From Callaeas wilsoni (taxonomy: Eukaryota; Chordata; Aves; Passeriformes; Callaeidae): 64,000 nt of DNA. This document shows positions 1 through 11,897 of the stretch, in pieces. The notes below the pieces were generated by a model that was given only the letters and a program-made list of their open reading frames with translations, was not told the origin of the DNA and ran no database searches. The stretch's first letter is position 1; every line of letters starts with the position of its first letter. The position numbers were made by a program, and so were the translations under genes. The stretch spans positions 1 through 64,000 of the forward strand of contig VWPU01012610.1 in NCBI GenBank assembly GCA_013398955.1. The letters are read 5' to 3'.

Positions 1-44
1 CTGCTGCTGCCGCTGGCGCTGGCCGTGGCGTGCGCGGCACGCAG
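1..44 (+). CDS. GABRB1: GABA-A receptor beta subunit (beta-1-like), 3' end of exon 1: signal peptide
   Basis: This is the last part of the first coding exon; the ATG lies before the window. Read from base 1 it gives LLLPLALAVACAAR plus two bases (AG) that complete a Ser codon across the splice. The Leu/Ala-rich run is the hydrophobic core of a secretory signal peptide, and the small residues ACAA fit a signal peptidase site just before the mature start. It aligns without gaps to the end of the human beta-1 leader (VCCAHS against ACAARS). The donor is gtgagc at 45-50, leaving phase 2. The bases are extremely GC-rich, unlike exon 4. The exon assignment is firm because exons 2 and 3 follow in the correct phase; the paralogue call rests mostly on exons 2-4. 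Confidence 0.85.
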
Positions 45-134
45 GTGAGCGCCGCCGGGGTGCGGACGGAGGCAGGGAGGCGGGCGCGGAGCTGCCCGGC
101 CGCCTCCCTAACCCGCGTGTGCTTCTTCCCGCAG
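45..134 (+). other. Intron 1 (90 bp)
   Basis: GT-AG intron from gtgagc to cccgcag, phase 2. A cttcttccc tract precedes the acceptor. It is GC-rich and very short, as is common for GC-rich avian genes. Nothing else is seen in it. Confidence 0.93.
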
Positions 135-226
135 CGCCGACGGGCCCAGCAACATGTCCTACGTGAAGGAGACTGTAGACAGGCTGCTCCAAGGCTACGA
201 CATCCGCCTCCGCCCTGACTTCGGAG
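135..226 (+). CDS. GABRB1: GABA-A receptor beta subunit (beta-1-like), exon 2: N-terminal helix of the extracellular domain
   Basis: This 92-bp exon lies between a gcag acceptor (131-134) and a gtgagg donor (227-232), and 92 bp is the usual GABRB exon 2 size. It encodes the mature N-terminus: [19 protein letters not shown], then [12 protein letters not shown], with the last base starting a Gly codon. N-M-S (Asn codon 151-153) is the conserved N-glycosylation sequon at mature position 8 of beta subunits. The [10 protein letters not shown] motif is the N-terminal hallmark of Cys-loop GABA receptor subunits. Tyr after NMS matches beta-1 (beta-2 has Leu, beta-3 Phe). Gln replaces the usual Lys in LLKGYD. 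The receptor is a pentameric, GABA-gated chloride channel in neuronal membranes; beta subunits supply the principal face of the GABA site. Confidence 0.95.
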
Positions 227-303
227 GTGAGGCGCCCGCGCCCCCCCGACCCGCGCCCCGGCCCCCCCAGGTGCGCTAACATCGCCTCCCGCTCCCCCCG
301 CAG
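227..303 (+). other. Intron 2 (77 bp)
   Basis: GT-AG intron from gtgagg to ccccgcag, phase 1. It is mostly C-rich, so the polypyrimidine tract occupies much of it. It is near the minimum length for efficient vertebrate splicing. Confidence 0.93.
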
Positions 304-371
304 GTGCGCCCGTGGATGTGGGCATGCGGATAGAGATCGCCAGCATCGACGTGGTCTCGGAAGTCAACATG
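304..371 (+). CDS. GABRB1: GABA-A receptor beta subunit (beta-1-like), exon 3: strand beta-1 and loop 2
   Basis: This 68-bp exon (the family size) follows a ccccgcag acceptor and ends at a consensus donor, gtgagt (372-377), in phase 0. The split codon plus the exon read G, then APVDVGMRIEIASIDVVSEVNM. The Asp in PVDVGM and the Arg in GMRI are beta-1 features; beta-2 and beta-3 have Ala or Cys, and Asn, there. SEVNM is the beta1-beta2 loop (loop 2), which couples agonist binding to channel opening and is unchanged. Differences from human beta-1 as I remember it are Pro to Ala (GGAP), Asp to Glu (RIE), Val to Ile and Met to Val (IDVV); all are conservative. The exon sits only 77 bp after exon 2 but 60 kb before exon 4. 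Confidence 0.95.
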
Positions 372-2864
372 GTGAGTGACCCTCGGGCCGGGGCGGTGGA
401 GCCCCAGCGCCGCCCCGCCCGTGCGGGGCTGCCGGAGCCCCGGGGCCCGCGCTGCAACCCGCCGGGAGCCCGGCTGCGCGGGGATGCGCGTACCGAGCCA
501 CAGCGATCGCCACAAAATAACCGAGCACGTCGCAGTTGCTAGGAAAAGTTATTTGCGTTTTTGAGATGATGTTGGCATGCCTGCGGCGGCACTTCAGAAG
601 AGCTCCCTGCCTTGGTCAGAATACCTGCTGCAGGTTTGAGGTTCTGGGTCCCTCTTGCCCTGGTTTGCCCTTTGCATAGTCAACAGCTGCTGTCAGAAAT
701 GCTGGAGTTTCTTGAGCTGTAGCAGCAGATGGCCAAATGTGCGTGTTTTCAGGTTAAATTATTTAAAGAGTTAGACAGTTCACTTTGCACACTAGTAGCC
801 TTGAGTAAAAGGTGCAAAGAGAAAATAAAAAGGAGTTCTAGAAAATGCTCTCTTTCTTGTAGAAGGGAAAAAAATAATGACGCTGCGGAATAAGTACATG
901 AGGATGTTTCCTGCTGTCAAAATCAGAAGTCTCATAGCTACAGGTGTGAAACATACTGTATTTGATTTCAGTTCTCCTGCAGGAAGGAATGCTAATACAC
1001 AAGCAGCCTTAAAGAGCAAAAATGTGACTGTTTAGTGCCTGCCTTATTTGACAGCCTTTTCCGAGAAGAAAACAATAAATCAGTTGCAAGTTTGAACGTT
1101 ATACAAAATCATGTTGAATTAGTCAGCATCATGGGCATTTTGCTCTCACTCTCTTTCCTTATGTTTGATCTCACATGAAAATCTCAGATGCTTTCTGTAC
1201 ATAAGGGAACACCTACTTAGTTAAAAGAAGCTTAGAAACCTTACATTTCCATCCTGATCAGCAGTTTATTTCACTGGGTGACATTTGCCCATTCAAAGTA
1301 ATTTACCAAGAGTGGGGCTTTCTTCCTTGGTGTATTAGTTAATAGCTGTCATTAAAACAATCTCTTCATAGATTTTTTTTTTGTTTTCATATTTAGTTTT
1401 TTTCTGTTGTTTGTTATATATATCATAGCTTCTGTTTGTGTGTAACTGTTTTATTTGGTTATGAATATGCATAGTAGAGTGGTGAGGAAACAGAATTTGT
1501 CAGGTTGTGTGTAGATACCAAGCTCTGCAGACTGCTAATGCCACACAAAGACAACATTTTGCAAGTTTCAGCTCCTGGTGTTCTGTTGCTGTATTGTACT
1601 TTCAGGGAGAAACATGATACAGACCACACAGATAAGGCAGAGGAAACAGAACATAGACCTTATCAAAATAGTCAAAGAACAAATCTGCTCCAACTCCTAA
1701 CTGTTTCTAGGACTCTATAATGGGATTGCTGCTTTCACAAAACAGTACACCTGGAAAAAGCCAAACAGAACAAACACCAAAATACCTGTTCTGAAAAGTC
1801 CAGAATTTATCTTTTAGAGTCTCAACACCTGAAATGCTGTTAATCTGTAGGGGAGTGGATCTGGCAGTTTCCAATGGCAATCTCACAGGGCATTAATTGC
1901 GTTGCACCAGCTCATAGAATTTCTTAGTTGCATCTTATACCTGTCAAAGCTTTCTTCTCCATTCTAAGACTTGCACAGCCTCTGGAAAGAGAAGTTATAT
2001 GCTAGATGGATTCTTTGAATAATCTTTGTCTGTAGGGGGGCAGCTTGACTAAAACTGGTCAAAAAGTAGGAAAATGTTTTCATTTCATAAAATGCCACAT
2101 CTCATGGCAGAAGGAAGCAACTGGTCCCAGCTGTAGCTGTAGTCCTGTCCTGAAGGCAAAATATGGAGTCTCCATTCTGAATAAGTTTGAAAGGGCTTTC
2201 CCGTCTCACAAGTGCTACCTGTACATACCCATATCTAGAGTGTTCTGTGTTGCAAGGTCTTTATTGTGTTGCTGGAGACTGCCTGGCTTTGGACAATGAT
2301 CAGTAATTTCATCCATCATTGCAAAAACAAGGGGGTCAATATCTTGGCTTAAATAAGGGTTTTTTACCTAGTAGAATAATGCTTTGTTCTAGTACTTTTT
2401 ATTTCTGAGAAATCGCAGCCTTGAGATGCTTAATGTTGCAGTCACATGTAAGGCATTCATCTTCTTTTCTTTTAAACTATGTTTTACAGATTTATTTTTT
2501 AAAAAATTTATTTGGTAAGAGCTACTGTTCTGCTGCTTCAGAGCCAGAAATATTTTTCAGAAGATCTTAATTTATAGTGTCCTTCGGCTACAGGGCAGTT
2601 TCGTTGCTGACGGAAACCAGTAGTAGGATCTGGGAGAACAACATCCTCATCATGTGAGGTCCTCCTGGCAAGAGAGTCTGGTTGGATCCACCAGAGTTGA
2701 GTCAGTCTCACCCTAGCAATATTGGAGGGAGTTGTCTTATCCCTTGTCTTTCCTGAGGAACGTGAAATTTTATATCCAGAGTGACAGAGACACATATTCC
2801 CAATCATGATGCCCACAGAGTTAAATTTTGTATTCCAGTCTCAATGCATAAATAAGAGTAAAGA
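372..2864. other. Intron 3, first part: no recognisable feature
   Basis: The first 170 bases are GC-rich continuation of the CpG-rich end; the rest is AT-rich unique-looking sequence with short T runs (for example near 1370-1400). I recognise no repeat family or coding segment. Confidence 0.5.
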
Positions 2865-2865
2865 T

Positions 2866-2904
<39 letters not shown>
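2865..2904. repeat. Compound microsatellite (TA)n-(AG)12
   Basis: Alternating TA (about 2865-2877) passes through a short AC step into an uninterrupted AG run at 2881-2904, twelve dinucleotide units. Uninterrupted runs of this length are often polymorphic. Confidence 0.95.
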
Positions 2905-4399
2905 GGTCATGGCTGTAGCCTGTCTGCCATGTCAACAGGCTGATTTGTACATCCAAGTAAATCCAGTCCTTGAGTAAAAAGTTGAGATATAGGAAGGAGA
3001 ATTAATTTGAATTCTGCGAGCACCAGTAGCAGCAACTGTTCAAGCAGCTTGGCTGGTTGTAGTGGCTTGTTCTGATCTACTAGACTGTTGTGAAATACTT
3101 TACTCAGTTAATGAACCAAGACTTTGTGCAAGTCTTGAAGTCAACCGTTCTGTTTTTTCTCCCTTAGTACTCAGTTCTCATCTCCTCAGCTCATTAAATA
3201 GCATTGTTTTATAGCTGCTTGGTAGTTCAATAATGCTGCCATAATGTGGTGAGCTGCTATACCAACTTTTACAGAACGATTAATCAAAGTGCTCATTTTT
3301 ATGACTCTCCCATTTGACATCAGATATGTTGTTTTATGTTGATTTTGGCAGGTAATAATCTGAAGAGCTTGTCATGCAACAAACAAGCAGAAAAAGTAGA
3401 ATGTAAACATCCTAGTGACCATTGCCTGGTTCTAACCATGCTTTCTCCCTAATATACCGTGAGATAAGTTTTAGTTCAGTTTTCCGTCTGATTTTCACAG
3501 CCTTGCTACAGTAAGTGCAAGCATTACCTTCCAAAGGCACAAGGTGACCCTTCTCCTTGTCTCAGTTAGTGACTGTTCAGCTAACTTTCATTCATGACAG
3601 AGTTCCTTAAGTATAATAGACATTTACATGAATATAGAGTTCGTTAAGAACCATGCTATGACTAGATCTATTAAGCTGCTGTGATGCCTGGTTTACTCTG
3701 ATGCCTTTATGTGGTTATCAGAAAGTGCTGCTTGTACATCAAGAATAAACGTGGGTAGAATGATTGGCAGTAATTAGTGTCATGCTTCAGGGCAAGAAAA
3801 CAAATAATGTATTGCTCTATCTACTAAGAAACAGTCGACAGAAGTAGCTGGACTCTAAAAACATTCACATGCAGTACATGTTTTAGTTTTCTCTAAAATG
3901 TGTTCCTTACTGAAGAAAAGGTGGTCAAACCTTTGTAATAGGCAAAAGATGTCATGTACATGTCTTAAAGTTTAAAAAAAATGCATACGATTAAGAACTT
4001 TTTATAGAGCAGTTAAAAAAGACACCAAAGAGGAAAAATATTTTAAAAAAGCCCTTTATTTTATATTGTTACACTTTTCCTGACCTACTGTACTGATTTT
4101 ACACTGATGATGATGTAATTTCTGTTATCGCAGACTGGAGGTTTCATGTCTCAGCAAAAAGAGGTAAAAGAAAACATGTAAAGAATGTATAATTCTTTAG
4201 CTTCTCTAAGCTTGTATTCAGGGCTTTTACATTTATGTGATCTCCCTAATAAGCCACAAATCTTGCAGAGATTAATTTATTTAACATCCCAACCTGTTGG
4301 GTAACATCTTTTTTGCCCCAGAAAGTATTTAATTTAGCTTAAACCACTCACTTTTTGTATCCTTTTGGTAACGTTGATAATTAAATAAGCCAACTACAT
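2905..4399. other. Intron 3, 2.9-4.4 kb: no recognisable feature
   Basis: AT-rich, unique-looking sequence without an identifiable repeat, RNA gene or credible exon. Confidence 0.5.
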
Positions 4400-4472
4400 A
4401 AATATGTGTGTATTTATAATTTATTTATTTATTATGAATGTGTATGTATATATCTATATATACATGTATATA
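4400..4472. repeat. AT-rich low-complexity tract with TATA and ATTT runs
   Basis: A run of about 70 bases made of TATA, TTTA and TGTG-like steps, including imperfect (TA)n near 4447-4470. It is low-complexity sequence rather than a clean microsatellite. Confidence 0.75.
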
Positions 4473-7400
4473 CAAACAGAAGTTTTCAAATTTGCCACAA
4501 AAGCCTCCAGGGCCTAGAAAGCAAAGGCCTTGCCCTTACTTTAGGGCTGGTGTTAGCCCAGGTGGCTGTGGCAGCCTGCAGTGGTAGATGTTCAGCCAAG
4601 AGAAGCTGAATCTGTGGGCTTAAACACTTGAGCTGGGTAATGCTTAGAACCAAGGCACTGAAAGTTTGACCATTAATCCTGGCAAGCCACTGCTCGTGCA
4701 TTAGACCCCAACTTCAGAAATGTTAGAGGGACTTTCACGTATGGATGCGGGTTATCTTAAGATGCTTTTTGCAGATTGAGAAAGACTTAAGCTGTGTTTG
4801 CTGACATAGCCAGAGTTTCACACATCTCATTCCTCCTTCCTGTCTTAATTAAGTATCTGAGAATTTAGCATGGTGACTGTTGTGAATCTCAACATAGAAA
4901 GTAAATCCTAGGGAACCAAACTGGCATTATGAACCCCATCTCATGCCTCTTTGCAACAGAGCAGCCAAGTCTCATTTTTTGTAATCCTAAGTCGGGTTCC
5001 TATAGAACTAAAATGTCAAAAATTCCTTTAGACCCAGCCGGTGTGGCAACACAAATGATAATAAATGGTCCTTGGTCTAACTATATTTACCTGAAGATGT
5101 TCATACAGATTAAACTGATTTTTTTGTAAAAAATCATGATGCTTAATAGTCATTAATGAAAATTTACTTAGCTGTTGAGCAGAAGAAGAAAGTAGAAATA
5201 CTTTTTTGTTATATAGCAGCTATACTAAAGAACATGAAGGATATGCAAGGGCACTTTAAATTCATATAAATAAGAATGTTCAGTGACTGGTTTTTTTTTC
5301 AACAAATATGAAAAAACTAATCAAGTGATAATACATAAAGGCCAGATCATTTCATCACTGTCTATTCCAAACAGGAGTAATTATATTAGAGAGTGAAATG
5401 TGGAATGAATGTAGAAATGGGCAGTTCGAGGTTAAATGACTGGGTCACTGTTAGTGGATGTTTTGTTGGATTGTTTTTCATTTGACAAGAATAAGCGTTT
5501 CTTCAACAAAATTGATAAATAGGCAAAACTTCTAAAGCAATAATGTAAATGTTGTTTCGTATGATCCAGAAACATGATATATCTTTAATTTTTCACACAT
5601 TGAACAAACTTGAGACCAACTTCAGGCTTGATATAAGCTGTAGTCCAAATTTTCTTTTTAGGCTGACAGGCACAATACTTTTCTGATTTCAAGGCTTAAA
5701 CAAACTGGCTGTGAATGCCTTTTAGAAAATATGTATTTATTTTGCCTAATGTTAAACTCACAGTTCCCCACAAGTGCAACTCTCCTGACTCTTAACAGTC
5801 TACAGTTAATCAATTGTGTCACAGTGGTGCTTATGAAATTAGAGGGGTGACACCCTCCCCTTTTGTAGTGGAAGCGTTAGCACCCAGTTTGAGGATTTCA
5901 CTAAATCAGGGGTATGCCTGCAGAGAGGTAGGCTTTTTAGTTGAGTGGACAGGAAAATGAAAGAATTTCCCCAGCCCCGCCTGTTTGTGAACCTGCATCA
6001 AACAACATGGCTGTGTTGTGACCGCTGGAAACATCCAGCTGGTGGTCTGTTAATGTGCGCAAATCCCACGGTTCAGTGGTACAAACCTTTTGAAACATTC
6101 ACGGTCCCAAATGGTTGTTGAATAATTGAACAGTCAATGATTAACACAAAAAGACACATTCCCCAAAATTCTTTCTAAAAAAAGAAAAATAAATCCATAA
6201 AATTAAATTTCATGTTTCTTTTCTTGTGTGCAGGATAATTAAAAGCTTTCACATTTTCCACAATTGCATTTCCCTTTTACTTCTGATTTTAGATTTTACA
6301 TCTGACTTCTGAAAGAGAATATCAGAACCTTCCAAACTAAGCATTTTTCTTCATAAGGAAATTCAAGACATACATATCAAATGTCTGCAAAACTTAATCT
6401 TTTTTTTTTATAAAATCAGCTTTACTCCATACTCGATTGTGTGAATAGTTCCATACCTCCTCTAGGTGGAAATAATAAATTATCTACCAGCTGCAGCTCA
6501 GTACAGACCTGGAGCTGAAGCTGTGCAACCAAGAGAGGGAACACTCACACCACCAGTTCACCCTGAAGTGGGAAAAGATGGAGGAACCTCGGTGGAGAAA
6601 CACTAACAACCTCCAAAGCTATTACCAGGAAGACCTGCTCCTGTTCACAGGATGCCAAGTATTCTGTGACAAGAGCTGAAACTGTTCAATCAAACCCAGA
6701 GAGTGCCTTCATTCGGAAGTATCCCCAGCTGATGTGTTTTGTTGCTCACTGTATTCCAGACAGCAGCTGCTTGGGAGAATTCTCTGTGGTTTCTCATCTC
6801 CTACCCATCTTAAGTGTTCTGTACCTTAAAGCGTCAGTAAAAGCCAAAAAAACAACTGTAAGGTCTTCTGGCAGGTGATGAAAAAGTCCAAGATGGCTAC
6901 CTGAGAGATTGTACACTTTAATGCTCTTTGAGACTCTCTATTTTTATCTAGAAAGAGAACTCAGGATCTAAAGGTATGCACTTTTATGCTTGTAGAATTC
7001 TCTCACATTAAAAAATACCTGTAACTCTGGCAGTGCTCCAAAAAACATATTAAAATGAAATTATTTCCACTCCAAAGGCTAAACTACTGCAAATATGTTC
7101 ACAAGAAAATTGGTCGTAGGAGTCACTGAATAATCTAGCAGAATAACACCAGATAATGCAGTGTGTTTGATTCTTTTTTTAAGCAATAACTCTGTATTAA
7201 GGTTTACGTGGGATGGAGAATGTAGATCAGAATTCTTGCCTATCAACTTTTACAATAACCTTTCAAGATTAAAAGGTTGCTTTTGGCCAAAAGAATGTCA
7301 CGCTGAGGTTGGTTTCATCCTCTTTTGGGGCAAATCCTTAATGTTTTATGTCATGAACCAAGGAAAGGTAATTTAAAAGATTCAAAGGCAGCTTCTAGAG

Positions 7401-9900
7401 CACTGCATTATCACTCAGACATCCACCTTGTAACAAGATTGATTTGTATGGTTTTAAATGCTCACGTTACAGTACATAGTTTCAAAGCAAAGATTAATAA
7501 TTTCAGACTGCCAAACTTAATTAAAGGTTGGAATAAATGTTCTTCATTAAAACTCATCAATCCATTTGATGGAGATGGAAGAATTTCAGTCGTGTCTTTT
7601 TTAATTGCCTATAGAAAGAACTGAAGAGTTAGCAAAGTCAAAACTGTTGAAACAGATAAACGGTGTCTAAATATTATGCAGGATCTTAATAATGTTAAAA
7701 GAGGAGTGCCGTTAATTTCCCGGCATATTTTTAACCTGAAGAGCCTCGTAAGTGTGACTGAAGTAACATGAAATACATTGAGAAGTCAATGGCAGGTAGA
7801 TATGTTTGTGCTTGTGTATCTCAGGAGCTTCCCTAAGTACCAATTACTGCAGAGCACCAAGGACTCCTGTCCCATCCAAGTGAACTACATGCCGATAGTC
7901 CCATGTTTTCAATGAATATGCTGACAGATAAAATTTCTTACACCACTAAAATGAAGTACATACTAGCTCTGCCAGCTCAACAGTTTACTCAGCAGCTTGC
8001 AGTAGCAGTTCGGCTCTCCAGTTTACATAATTTTTAAACTTTTGTTTCTTTATAATTCTCTATATTGTTGTCCTTCAACAGCATGAGAGAATAACCAAGC
8101 CTGGACTGATACCCTTCTCTCCTGTGTTCTTCCATTATGATTTATCCTTTCTTTAACCAGTAGGGTTTTCGTAAAGAGTTAACTGATCAAAATATTGCGC
8201 TGGTCAAGGAGAGAAATGGATGAGGTTCAGAGGCTTTGTTCATATTAGCGCATTTCCCAGGCAGTGCGGCTTTGTCACTGGTTTGCTGTGAAGGGAACAA
8301 AACATGGGATTGACAGCCACCTGTAAATTCTGAGTTTAACTACTGCGCCAGGACCAGCTAGGGGGGAAGAAAGTTGCAGAACATCAGTTACATACTGGGA
8401 GTGAAATCTGTAATGATTGACAGTCTTCACAACTTGTTCAATGCTCCATGTATTCCCAAACTAATAGGAAGCAGATACACTGTCATAGTGGTGTCAGTTG
8501 GAGATGAATCTTGAATATAGATCTTTTCAGTTCCCACTGTCAAGAGAAAAAAGTTTCTTTTCCAGAAGCACACTAAGGGTGTGAATTTTTGATACTTTAA
8601 AGATTATTTACATTCCAGATAATGCATTCTATCTTTTTAGTTATTCCTGGTAGAAGCTCAGAGTAAGTACAGAACAGATGATGAGAAGGACTAGTATATA
8701 TCAGGAAAATATAAAGATAAAACATAGCAAAGTAGTAACCTCTTAACTCACAGCCATCATCTTGACTCTTCTCACTAATATGACATGGTCTATCAGAGAA
8801 AGTTGATCTTTGGAAATTTTTACATTGGATCAATTCAGTGAACGAATTCTGTATATAAAGATAAAAATTCTTCCTCTTCCGGGAGTGTGTTATGCCAATG
8901 GCCATTTCATCCCTACAATGCTGAAAATCTACCGTAACACAAATCTTGCCCTTCCCAGAACCTAATAATCCTAAGTGCAGTTCACACAGTTCTACCCTTT
9001 AGATAACACCAGGGAAATACCACTGCCAGAGACAAAATAGGGAAATGTGGCCCATGTCTGACCAGTGTACCTCTCTGGGTTTGATCTCTTCAATTTCTCA
9101 CTGGAACAGAGATGCTTTTTAAGTAATACTACTCTAGCCCCTAGAAGAGGAGTAAGCAAGAGGAGACACAAGGAGTCAACAGTATTCTCGTGGATAATGT
9201 GATACTGCACTGTCACCCTTGGTCTCTGGACATTTTGCAGTGTGACATATGTACAATATTGTTATGCTGTCCACTATGAAACACAATGGATTTGAATTTA
9301 TTTTCTTTTAGTGTGTTCAAAGTACCTGTAAGCACTCCAGTTAGTCAAAGAGCAGACATTAAATACATACTGAGAATTAGTTTTCAAAGGGTATTAATAT
9401 TAATTCTTCAACTCATCATTGGGAGCGAGTGCAGCACTGACAAAGAATAGCAGAGCAGCCAGCAGTGCCCTCAGTGTCAGATGTTCTCATTTCACATCTG
9501 CAGAAGCCAGAAGCATTTAAAATGAGAGCTCTTCTCCTGAACTGCCTCCTTCTCTCAGAAGGTAACACAAAACAAAGGTCCATCCAGGAACACTGCTCAT
9601 TAAGTTGTCCAGTTTAAAAGTTGGTTTCCTTTCTCAAAAGGAGAGAGAGAAAAATAATTTCCTTTTTTTTTTTCTCCAGTTTATTTACAAGTCACTTCTT
9701 CTCTTGAAGTAATAGTCATACTTGTTCCTGCCTTCCTCCCACAGCAGGGTAGCTGTTAAGCCACTGTCTTATTGGAAACAAATACTTTTAACAAAGAAGA
9801 AGCTAAATATTAATCTGCAGATGATTCTTACATATTACTCAGGCAAGCTTATTACCTGGGTTCATTGCGGAACTTGATGGTTTCAATGACTTTTGCACAG
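4473..9900. other. Intron 3, 4.5-9.9 kb: no recognisable feature
   Basis: Mostly AT-rich unique sequence. Short open frames exist (for example 7325-7624), but none has coding character, a recognisable domain, or matching splice sites that I would trust. No CR1, LTR or SINE is recognised. Confidence 0.5.
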
Positions 9901-9951
9901 CTTCTATTTGGAAATCCAGGCAACGGTGGTGCTCCAGATCATAGAGAACAA
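9901..9951 (+). other. Exon-like segment (51 nt, in frame, phase 0), unproven
   Basis: A segment flanked by ttttgcacag (9891-9900) and the strong donor motif gtaagt (9952-9957). It is 51 nt, divisible by three, and in phase 0, the phase of this intron, it is stop-free and reads LLFGNPGNGGAPDHREQ. If spliced between exons 3 and 4 it would add 17 residues between loop 2 and strand beta-2 without shifting the frame. I know of no such beta-subunit exon. Long introns contain many pseudo-exons, so chance is the default explanation. Confidence 0.2.
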
Positions 9952-11176
9952 GTAAGTGGAAGAGGCGCCGCTGAGGACAACCTGTTGTGCCAGGGAGTAG
10001 CGTCAGGGCCGGACTCGGCAGGAAAGGACTGCTGGTTCAGCAGGGACCCTGCTGATCTCACTGCTGCTCTGCAGGGCCCATCAGGTCAAGCTGCTGTCGT
10101 GACAGATGGCTAATTCTTTTCAACCGATTTGAAACAGCAATACTATGGTTCAGATTATTTTTTATAGTACTATATAGAACCTTTTACAATGCAGGCAACA
10201 TTTTTTATGAATTACATAGTTTTTTTCCAAGGATATTTGTGGGGCTAGGAGGAACTTGAAATAAAGCAATTGTGCTGTTTTTTTCCCATCCAAGTGATTA
10301 CAGTAATGAAGAATTCAGTGCAGTGTTATGGAAAGGAATTAAAAAATATGGAGCTCTGTACTTAAAACATTATTAATCTATTAAACTCATTAGTATGCAT
10401 AATTTTGCAATTTTTAGTCCAAAAAAATGGGAAGTCAGTATCTCATGTAACTTCCAGTAAACGGAAGTGATCAGTACAACATGTTGCAATATTCAGGAAC
10501 TCTGGAGCAAGAAGCTGCACAAACTTTATACAACAGTAAGCCAAACACAGTTTTGAACCAATACACTTTGGTTGAAATACTTAAAATTAGCTAAGATTTA
10601 GAGATATCCATGTGCTCTTGAGTCACCTTTTATAGAAATTCTGTAAAAGAAAAATATATTTTACATCCTGGTAGGGGAAAAGATTATTCTCATTTATGAG
10701 CTGTTTTTCCACTGAATATCAACTCCAAAGGGCTCCTTTGGAGTATGTGGAACATTGAAGTGCTCGGCTCACCTTGTTCTTCGGTTAGGTTCTTCTGAAA
10801 TCAGTAAAGCTGCGTAAGTAGTGAATCAAACCAACCTTATACAAGGTGATTATACTTTCCTGCAGTAACTGCATTTTCTTGGAAAAATTCTGCCTGTAAC
10901 ATTTGTAAACTCACGACAAACTGTTCTGAACACACACAGACATCAATACAAAACTTTTAAAAATGCTTAATTGTTATGATGGTGCCTCTGAGAAGCAAAA
11001 TGCAAAAAAGAATGAAAATGAGCAAGTGAGAAAAACCAAGAAGTCTGTTACCCTCACGGGAATATATTCTCTGTCACTGTAGAGTCTTGGCTTGCAGTCA
11101 GCTTGTTTTTCCTTGCAGCTTTTTTACAATTTTCCTGCTTCTAAATGCATGCATCGTAGCCTAGTGTTTAAATTAG
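9952..11176. other. Intron 3, 9.95-11.2 kb: GC-rich patch, then unique sequence
   Basis: Bases 9955-10110 are clearly richer in GC and CpG than their surroundings, with an open frame running through them that begins upstream at a TTG. The rest to 11176 is AT-rich with nothing recognised. Confidence 0.45.
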
Positions 11177-11897
11177 GCGCAACCCCCAGTATCAACACAT
11201 GCTGGGGGATGAACAGGTCAAGAGCAGCCCTGTGAGAAGGGTTTGGGGGTGCTGGAGGGTGAGAGGCTGGACATGACCCAGCCATGTGCACTCACAGCCC
11301 AGAAAGCCAAACGTGCCCTGGGCTGCATCCAGAGCACCGTGGGCAGCAGGGGAGGGAGAGGATTCTGCCCCTCTGCTCTGCTTTGCTCTGCTTAGACCCC
11401 ACCCAGAACATTGCGTCCAATTCTGGGGTCCCAGCAAAGGAAGGACACTGACCTGTTGGAGCGAGTCCAGAGGAGGACACTAAGATGATGAGAGGGATGG
11501 AGTAGCTCTCCTGAGGAAATGCTGAGAGAAATGTGATTGTTCAGCCTGGAGAAGACTCCAGGGGTAACCTAATTGCAGCCTTCCTGTCCCTAAAGCAGGC
11601 TGCAAGAAGGATGGAGGGGGACTTTTTACACGGGCGTGTAGTGACAGGACAATGGTTAAACAGCTTTAAACAAAAAGTATGTTTAGATAGATATTAAGAG
11701 AGTCTTTACTGTGAGAGTGGTGAGGTAGTGGAACATGTTGCCCAGAGAAATTGTGGATGCCGCATCCCTGGAAGTGCTCAAGGCTGGGTTGGATGTAGCT
11801 CTGAGCAACCTGGTCTAGTGAAAGTTGTTCTGTCCATGGCAGGGGGGTTGGAACTAGATGATCTTGTCCCTTCCAGCCATAACTGTTCTGTGATGGT
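11177..11897 (+). mobile_element. CR1 LINE, 5'-truncated, plus strand
   Basis: About 720 bp of the 3' part of a CR1 element. Recognisable landmarks in order are the reverse-transcriptase end (agcccagaaagccaa, attctgcccctct near 11370), the run leading to gttcagcctggagaag (11540), then gttgcccagagaaattgtgg (11737), atccctggaagtgctcaagg (11765) and the tail region gatgatcttgtcccttccag (near 11858), ending ttctgtgatg. CR1 copies are reverse-transcribed from the 3' end and usually lack the 5' part, as here. The copy is moderately diverged with several indels and no intact frame. Confidence 0.93.

Larger units (their letters stand above)
1..530. other. CpG-rich 5' end of the gene
   Basis: The first 500 or so bases are visibly GC- and CpG-rich and hold three exons and two tiny introns; composition drops to the AT-rich intron background after about 540. 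This looks like the downstream shoulder of a CpG-island promoter lying just left of the window. In vertebrates GABRB1 sits head to head with GABRA4, so the island may be shared, but that neighbour is not visible here. Confidence 0.6.
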
